The notes beneath the pieces were generated by a model. It made no database searches. It had not been told where the DNA came from and was given only the letters and a program-made list of their open reading frames with translations. Source: Streptosporangiaceae bacterium (lineage in GTDB: Bacteria > Actinomycetota > Actinomycetes > Streptosporangiales > Streptosporangiaceae). Taken from it: a stretch of DNA of 18,884 nt. The stretch lies in assembly GCA_030040475.1 (NCBI GenBank), contig JASHTQ010000632.1:1-18884 (forward strand), given 5' to 3'. Made by a program: the position numbers and the translations under genes. Shown one piece after another: positions 14,265 to 18,884 of this stretch (positions within the stretch are counted from its first letter, which is position 1; the number at the start of each line of letters is the position of its first letter).

Positions 14265-14311
14265 CGCACCACCGTTCGTTCGGAATAATTAGCTGAACGG
14301 AGGGTGGTGCG
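14265..14311. promoter_or_regulatory. Large imperfect inverted repeat with AT-rich centre
   Basis: CGCACCACC (14265-14273) pairs with GGTGGTGCG (14303-14311). The pairing extends inward as GTTC (14274-14277) with GAAC (14295-14298) across a short right-side bulge. The loop (GGAATAATTAGCT region) is strikingly AT-rich for this genome. It lies between the ureohydrolase stop and the small ORF at 14321, so it may be a terminator for the former or an operator/leader structure for the latter. Confidence 0.45.
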
Positions 14312-14320
14312 GGGTACGGC

Positions 14321-14620
14321 ATGAGCCGACTCTTGGGGGCGCCGCTGCGGGAATTCGAGCTGCCGGGGACCAGGACCCCTGGGACCGGGCTTCGCGTGGC
14401 GCCGGAGGCACCGGACGGCGCCGCGCTTGCCGCGCTCGCGCGGTTCGACGAGGCGCTGCCGCCGGCGGCCGGGGATCCGGGTCAGACCCTGGCGCTGCCT
14501 GTCATGTCGGGCTGGGCGACCGACGACGACGTCGCCCGCAGCGCGGCGGCCATCGTCGCCGCCGGGATGGCGAGGCCGTCAGGCGTCGCGGGTCGTCATC
14601 CGCCACGCTCCGATCACTGA
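14321..14620 (+). CDS. Hypothetical ORF, probably a truncated N-terminal fragment
   Basis: The 99-residue ORF has clear coding character (G/C in nearly all third positions) up to residue 86 (VAAGMARPSG). After that it reads the reverse strand of the permease gene, whose stop codon lies at 14579. I recognise no family. Its sequence (LREFELPGT, ALARFDEALPP, LALPVMSGWATDDDVARSAAAIVAAG) has no signal peptide or membrane segment. No well-spaced Shine-Dalgarno precedes ATG 14321; GGAGGG lies about 17 nt upstream inside the inverted repeat. The abrupt loss of coding bias at the next gene's end suggests that the 3' part was removed by a rearrangement. It may be non-functional. Confidence 0.4.
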   Translation: MSRLLGAPLREFELPGTRTPGTGLRVAPEAPDGAALAALARFDEALPPAAGDPGQTLALPVMSGWATDDDVARSAAAIVAAGMARPSGVAGRHPPRSDH

Positions 14621-15679
14621 CCAGCCGACGATCCAGCCGGCGATCACCGCGATCACCGCCCACGTGGGCATCGGCGGGATGCGCAGCGTCACTCCGCCGA
14701 AGATGCTGTGCAGGGGTCCTCCTCCGCCGGCCGTTTGCGGGGACGACGCGTCAAGGTAGGCCGGCCGGAGTTGATCCAGCGCGACGCCGACGACGAGGCG
14801 CTGGCCGTCCAGGAAGTAAGGGATGGCGAAAACCGAGAGGATCGGCGTCAGGATGATCTGGAGGACGATCAACAAGACCGTCGATATCGTTCGCTCGCCG
14901 GTCAGGGCGCCGAGGCCGAGGCCGGTCATGAAGCCGACGCCGATCACAAGCTCCAGCCAGAGCCCGGTCTTCGCCATCTCGTTGACTGGCGGGCTGAGCT
15001 GCTGGAACTCGGCTGAGACGTACACGTCGTAGTCGTAGTCGGCTACTGATTCCCCTGGCAGCAGCTCGGCGGGTACCGGCCCGAAGAGCTCTCGGGCATG
15101 TGCGGGGTATTCGTCGGCGAGGTGCGTGAACTGCTCCTGGCCGAGATGGGCTGGGAGCGATCCGTTGGCGACGATTACGTAGCTCGGCTGGGGGCCGCTC
15201 TCGAAGGTCGTGACGAGGCTGACCGCGGTGAAGGCCAGCGCGGCGAGGGGAAGGAGGATCACCAGTCCGGCGGGGACGCGGGCGAGGAAAAGCGCGACAC
15301 GGGACCGGCCGGTGATCACCAGGTTCCGGAACATCCCGTCCGTCAGGTCGGTAGAGCCCGCGGCGGCCCCGAATGCGGCGGCGATGATGAAGCCGAATTC
15401 TGCCATCGTGTTGAGGAGGCCGTCGTACACGCCCGGGGTTCCGGCCGGCCCGTACATCTTGGGGTCGAGCGCGTGGAAGAGCAGGCGGAAGCCGAGCACC
15501 ACGACCGGCGGGGCAACGATCAGCACGAGGACCGCGATCATGAGCCCGCGCCGTCGTCGCAGCTCCAGGTTCTTCGTCGCGATCAGCCCCCAGGTCGGGA
15601 GGGCAGCGGTCATCCGGCGCAGGGCCGGGACCGGAGCCGGGGACGTCCGCGGCCTGGTGTCGGTTTCGATGATGCTCAC
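14579..15679 (-). CDS. ABC-2-type transporter permease
   Basis: The 366-residue integral membrane protein has about six hydrophobic segments (roughly 45-68, 92-108, 135-155, 240-260, 265-287, 338-358) and a large extracytoplasmic region (about 160-235). The last segment ends with a short cytoplasmic tail, WRMTTRDA. This layout is typical of ABC-2 permeases that work with a separate ATPase to export drugs, peptides or lipids, or to extract compounds from the membrane. The start is GTG 15679, overlapping the ATPase stop by 4 bp (GTGA) and preceded by GGGAGGAGA, so the two are translationally coupled. The frame is open further upstream, but that part is antisense-like and Arg-rich. The transported compound is unknown. 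Confidence 0.88.
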   Translation of the reverse strand: MSIIETDTRPRTSPAPVPALRRMTAALPTWGLIATKNLELRRRRGLMIAVLVLIVAPPVVVLGFRLLFHALDPKMYGPAGTPGVYDGLLNTMAEFGFIIAAAFGAAAGSTDLTDGMFRNLVITGRSRVALFLARVPAGLVILLPLAALAFTAVSLVTTFESGPQPSYVIVANGSLPAHLGQEQFTHLADEYPAHARELFGPVPAELLPGESVADYDYDVYVSAEFQQLSPPVNEMAKTGLWLELVIGVGFMTGLGLGALTGERTISTVLLIVLQIILTPILSVFAIPYFLDGQRLVVGVALDQLRPAYLDASSPQTAGGGGPLHSIFGGVTLRIPPMPTWAVIAVIAGWIVGWSVIGAWRMTTRDA

Positions 15680-16884
15680 TGGTCTCCTCCCAGCCTGCTC
15701 GTGACCGTCAAGAACCAGTCCTCCAGGGTCGTCTTCACTTGCTGTAGGCCGTAGACGTCGACGCCTGCCGCCACGAGCCGCCTGGTCATATCGGCGATGT
15801 CCTGGCGGGAACTCCCCGCGTTGAACGTGATCGTCACTCCCGGCTCGCTGACTTCGACGCCTGCTGCGATGCCGGAGCGCTCGATGACTTGCCGCGCCGC
15901 TTCCGGGTCCGCGCACTCGACACTCACCACCAAGGCGCCCGCGCCGCGGACGAGTTCCTCGATCGGCCCCTGCCGGACCACATGTCCGCGGTCGACGATG
16001 GCGACCGCGTCGCAAGACCGCTCGACCTCGTCGAGGAGGTGGGAGGAGAGCACCACCGTCCGCCCCTCCTCGACGAGGCTCTCGATCATCTCTCGCATCT
16101 CGTGCATGCCGGCCGGGTCCAGGCCGTTCATCGGCTCGTCGAGGATCAGCAGCTCAGGATCGCCGAGCAGGCAGGAGGCGACGCCCAGGCGCTGACGCAT
16201 GCCGATGGAGTACGACCCCACCTTGTCGTCGGCGCGCCCGGCGAGCCCGACGCGCCGAAGCGACGGGCCGATGCGCTCCTTCGCCTTCCCGCCGCGGGCC
16301 TCGGCGAGCAACCGGAGGTTTTCCCGTCCGGTCAGGTGCGGGTGGAAGCGGGGCTCGTCGACGATCGCGCCGGCCCGCGCTAGCGCCTCCCGGCGGCCTC
16401 TAGGCACCGGGGTGCCGAGCAGCGACATCGTGCCGCCATCGGCCCGGGTCAGGCCGAGCAAGGTGCGGATCAAGGTAGTCTTCCCAGCGCCGTTCGGCCC
16501 CAGGTAGCCGAATGCGGACCCGCGCGGGACGCGTAGTTCCACATCGTCGACCGCCACGTTGATCCCGAAACGTTTGATCAGGCCGCTAGTTTCCACCGCC
16601 CATCCGCCGGCCGAGTGCTCGGGGTCGCCGACGGCACGGGCCGGTGCCACGGTTGCGGTGCCGGTTGTGGCGGCCGCGGCGGACGGTTCCTGCCGGACCC
16701 ACGCCTCGTCGCGCGGTGCGGTGTGTCGGCCGCGGCGAAAGCGCACCACGCTGAAGCCCACCGCGCCGAGCACGAGGAAGATGATGAGAATCTGCCCGAT
16801 GTTGTGAAGGCCGCCGCCGACCGGCGATCCGGGAACGACCGCTGCCCACCGGAACGGGCCGGCTTGCGTGTCTATGACGCTCAT
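15676..16884 (-). CDS. ABC transporter ATP-binding protein with N-terminal membrane segment
   Basis: The 402-residue protein contains a complete ABC ATPase (about 95-315): Walker A GPNGAGKTT (129-137), signature YSIGMRQRLG (225-234), Walker B LLILDEP and switch His in LSSHLL. A C-terminal about 85-residue domain, common in drug-exporter-type ATPases, follows. Unusually, about 95 residues precede the ATPase: a hydrophobic segment NIGQILIIFLVLGAVGFSVV (about 28-47), a basic RFRRGR stop-transfer and an Ala/Thr-rich linker. This would tether the ATPase to the membrane. The start is ATG 16884; an in-frame TTG at 16893 is also possible, and neither has a strong Shine-Dalgarno. It pairs with the downstream permease and is probably controlled by the upstream two-component system. 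Confidence 0.9.
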   Translation of the reverse strand: MSVIDTQAGPFRWAAVVPGSPVGGGLHNIGQILIIFLVLGAVGFSVVRFRRGRHTAPRDEAWVRQEPSAAAATTGTATVAPARAVGDPEHSAGGWAVETSGLIKRFGINVAVDDVELRVPRGSAFGYLGPNGAGKTTLIRTLLGLTRADGGTMSLLGTPVPRGRREALARAGAIVDEPRFHPHLTGRENLRLLAEARGGKAKERIGPSLRRVGLAGRADDKVGSYSIGMRQRLGVASCLLGDPELLILDEPMNGLDPAGMHEMREMIESLVEEGRTVVLSSHLLDEVERSCDAVAIVDRGHVVRQGPIEELVRGAGALVVSVECADPEAARQVIERSGIAAGVEVSEPGVTITFNAGSSRQDIADMTRRLVAAGVDVYGLQQVKTTLEDWFLTVTSRLGGDQ

Positions 16885-16942
16885 GGCAGACAATCGTGAC
16901 CAGCTGGCCGCCGGCCGTCATCGTGCGCGAGCAGCACAAGTT

Positions 16943-16966
16943 CCCGTCATTCCTGCGGATGACGGG
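16943..16966. promoter_or_regulatory. Perfect 8-bp dyad between the response regulator and ABC genes
   Basis: CCCGTCAT (16943-16950) and ATGACGGG (16959-16966) are exact reverse complements around an 8-nt spacer. The dyad lies 7 bp after the response-regulator stop and about 60-80 bp upstream of the ATPase start in the minus-strand direction. It could be an operator for the NarL-type regulator at an internal ABC promoter, or an intercistronic hairpin. No T-tract is present. Confidence 0.45.
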
Positions 16967-16973
16967 GGTCGGC

Positions 16974-17624
16974 TCAGCGGCTGACGATGCCCGATTCGTA
17001 GGCGAGGATGGCGAGCTGGGTCCGGTCGCGGGCGCCCAGCTTAGTCAGGATCCGGCTGACGTGCGTCTTGGCCGTGGGCAGCGTGATGCGCAGCGTGGCG
17101 GCCAGTTCGGCGTTGGACAGGCCGCGAGCGACCAGTTCCAGCACCTCCCGCTCGCGTTCGGTCAGCTCGCCCAGGCCCCAGGGAGCCTTGGCCGTAGTGC
17201 TTGTGAGCTCGGTGAAGTGCGCGATCAGGCGGCGTGTCACGCTCGGCGCGAGGAGCGCCTCGCCATCGGCGACCGTGCGGATGCCGCTGACCAGTTCCTC
17301 TGGCGGGCGGCTCTTGAGCGCGAACCCGCTCGCCCCGGCCCGCAGCGCCTCGAAGACGTACTGGTCCAGGTCGAACGTGGTGAGGATCAGCACCCGGGAC
17401 CCGGACCCAGCGCGGGCGATCTGCCTGGTCGCCTCGATTCCGTCCATTACCGGCATCCGCACGTCCATAACCACGACGTCGGGCGCCAGGCTCGCCGCGA
17501 GCTCCACCGCCTCCTGGCCGTCGGCCGCCGCACCGACGACCTCAAGGTCATCCTGCGCCTCGATCAGCGAGCAGAACGCGGAGCGCAGCAGCGTCTCGTC
17601 ATCGACGACGAGGACCTTGATCAA
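16974..17624 (-). CDS. NarL/FixJ-family response regulator
   Basis: The 216-residue two-component regulator has a receiver domain at residues 1-120 with the acidic pair Asp8/Asp9, phosphoacceptor Asp54 (VVMDVRMP), the switch Thr in LTTFD and Lys104. A LuxR-type helix-turn-helix follows at about 152-210 (LTEREREVLELVARGLSNAELAATLRITLPTAKTHVSRILTKLG). On phosphorylation by the adjacent kinase it should bind DNA as a dimer, most likely to control the downstream ABC genes. The start is TTG 17624, overlapping the kinase stop as TTGA, so expression is coupled. An 80-90 bp gap with a perfect dyad separates it from the transporter genes. Confidence 0.95.
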   Translation of the reverse strand: MIKVLVVDDETLLRSAFCSLIEAQDDLEVVGAAADGQEAVELAASLAPDVVVMDVRMPVMDGIEATRQIARAGSGSRVLILTTFDLDQYVFEALRAGASGFALKSRPPEELVSGIRTVADGEALLAPSVTRRLIAHFTELTSTTAKAPWGLGELTEREREVLELVARGLSNAELAATLRITLPTAKTHVSRILTKLGARDRTQLAILAYESGIVSR

Positions 17625-18820
17625 CCCGCCACATCCTCAATCGGGATCTCGGCGGTCACCTGGAAGCCGACGCCGGCCACCGGCCCCGCCACCAGCCATC
17701 CGCCGAACGCGCCGATCCGCTCCCGCATCCCGCTGATCCCGTGGCCCGTGCCCAGGTCGGCTCTTGGCGCCCGACCGCCGGTCGGCCCGCCGTCGTCGCG
17801 GACGACCAGGCGCACCTTCCTGGCCGATACGGTCAGCTCGGCCACCGCCCGGGCGCCGGGCGCGTGCTTCACCACGTTGGTCAGCGCCTCCTGCACCACG
17901 CGGTAGATCGACAGCTCCAGCGAACGGGAAAGCCGGCGATCGGCCCCTTCCATCGTGAGTTTCACGCTGACGCCGGAGGCCCGCACCGTGTCGGCCAGGT
18001 CCTTTACGTCGATGAGCCGCGGCGCCGGCGCCAGCGGTACGGTCCCGGCATCCCCGTCGCGTAGCAGGCCGAGCACGACGCGCAGTTCGTCCTGAGCGAT
18101 CCGACCGATCGCCTCGATCGACCCGAACGTGGCGCTTGCCTCATCCGGGCGCCGATCCGCCAGGCACCTGCCGACCCCCGCCTGGACCGTGATCACCGCG
18201 AGCGCGTGCGCGACGACGTCGTGCATTTCGCGGGCGATCCGCACCCGCTCCTCCCGGACCTCGGCGACCTGCTCGCGTTCGGCCTGCGCGGCCAGGCCTG
18301 CCTGGTAGCGCCGCCGCGCCGCGACGCTGTCCGCGATGAACCAGGCTCCCGCCAGCGGCACGAAAATCTCCGCGAGCTCGGCCGCCGCCGGTGCCCTCGG
18401 CACCGCGAACAGCGAGTACACCACCGCCGCACCCAGCACCGCGGCGACGGCAAGGACGAGCACGATCGACTTTGGCCTGGGCGGTCCCAGAGCCGAGAAA
18501 TACAACGCCAGGGCGAGCAGTACTCCGAACGGCAGCGAGGCGATGCCCAGGGCCGTGACCACCACGGCCGCGGCTGTCGCCGCCCCGAGCACCGGCAGCG
18601 GCCAGCGCCGCAGGACAACGACGGGGACACAGGCCAGCAGCGGGATGAGCAGCTGGCCCCCTCCTGAACGCCCGCCCGCCCCGGCCGCCATCATGAGCAT
18701 GATGCCTCCGGCAGCGGCCGCGAGCACGACGGCGGCCAGCCACTGGCTCTCCGCGGCCACGGCGGGAAACCAGCGTCTTACCAGCAGCCCGGCGCTGTCA
18801 GCTGGACGATTCGTAGTCAC
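17621..18820 (-). CDS. Sensor histidine kinase (NarL-partner, HisKA_3 type)
   Basis: The 399-residue membrane kinase has an N-terminal part of hydrophobic segments (about 25-47, 57-70, 75-110, 118-140, 150-166) with short loops and no large extracellular sensor. It therefore probably senses membrane stress or a membrane-embedded ligand. A coiled linker (about 168-195) leads to the HisKA_3 dimerisation helix with phospho-His200 (REMHDVVAHAL). The HATPase domain shows the N-box QEALTNVVKHA (Asn315), RDDGG and GTGHGISGMRERIG. The start is GTG 18820. No Shine-Dalgarno is present, but on the minus strand the hexamer TACCGT (18832-18827) ends 6 nt before GTG, so a leaderless transcript is plausible. 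This is the first gene of the kinase-regulator-ATPase-permease operon. Confidence 0.94.
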   Translation of the reverse strand: MTTNRPADSAGLLVRRWFPAVAAESQWLAAVVLAAAAGGIMLMMAAGAGGRSGGGQLLIPLLACVPVVVLRRWPLPVLGAATAAAVVVTALGIASLPFGVLLALALYFSALGPPRPKSIVLVLAVAAVLGAAVVYSLFAVPRAPAAAELAEIFVPLAGAWFIADSVAARRRYQAGLAAQAEREQVAEVREERVRIAREMHDVVAHALAVITVQAGVGRCLADRRPDEASATFGSIEAIGRIAQDELRVVLGLLRDGDAGTVPLAPAPRLIDVKDLADTVRASGVSVKLTMEGADRRLSRSLELSIYRVVQEALTNVVKHAPGARAVAELTVSARKVRLVVRDDGGPTGGRAPRADLGTGHGISGMRERIGAFGGWLVAGPVAGVGFQVTAEIPIEDVAG

Positions 18821-18884
18821 ACAATGACGGTAGCTAGCGCATCCGCCCCACGCATCGTTCGCGAGGATGACCCCGCTACATCGC

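Noticed and set aside
15680..16015. Longer N-terminus for the ABC permease
   Set aside because: The extra about 110 residues are Arg/Gly-rich antisense-like sequence overlapping the ATPase gene. GTG 15679 with GGGAGGAGA and a GTGA overlap is far better.

Overview
The window is very GC-rich throughout, with strong G/C bias at third codon positions, many GTG and TTG starts, large STAND-type ATPase regulators, and an F420-dependent-oxidoreductase fragment. This points to a high-GC actinobacterium (Streptosporangiales/Streptomycetales-like; genus not resolvable by eye). There are no tRNA or rRNA genes, CRISPR array, intact insertion sequence or phage gene. No gap without a gene exceeds about 200 bp.

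Layout. (1) 25-4513, plus strand: a LuxR-type STAND ATPase regulator with a likely leaderless promoter, a 59-residue hypothetical protein 5 bp upstream of a short-chain dehydrogenase with a Gly/Ser-repeat tail, a strong hairpin, then a small VOC (glyoxalase-fold) protein with its own promoter-like box and dyad. (2) 4602-12407, plus strand: a tightly packed run of four large genes, probably one operon, with a possible 17-codon leader ORF. It encodes a nitroreductase/E1-like (ThiF) fusion, an acyltransferase with autoinducer-synthase/FeeM features fused to a cyclic-nucleotide-binding domain, a cyclic-nucleotide-binding/patatin phospholipase, and a class III nucleotide cyclase/STAND ATPase/TPR protein. 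(3) 12238-14620: a TetR regulator and a truncated F420-dependent oxidoreductase remnant on the minus strand, divergent from an agmatinase-family ureohydrolase, then a short apparently truncated ORF. (4) 14579-18820, minus strand: histidine kinase, NarL-type response regulator, ABC ATPase with an N-terminal membrane segment, and ABC-2-type permease.

How the genes may work together. The most interesting unit is region 2. One putative cyclic-nucleotide producer and two different enzymes carrying cyclic-nucleotide-binding domains with intact phosphate-binding cassettes lie in one transcription unit, next to an E1-like adenylating enzyme fused to a flavin nitroreductase. A reasonable model is a nucleotide-second-messenger-controlled lipid or acyl-conjugate pathway: patatin releases acyl chains, the acyltransferase makes an N-acyl product, and the E1/nitroreductase fusion activates or oxidises a carboxylate or peptide. 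The output could be signalling, a specialised metabolite or defence. This is inference. The cyclase itself has non-canonical active-site residues. Region 4 is a conventional two-component-system-controlled ABC exporter. Regions 3 and 4 meet at two broken genes, which suggests past rearrangement there.
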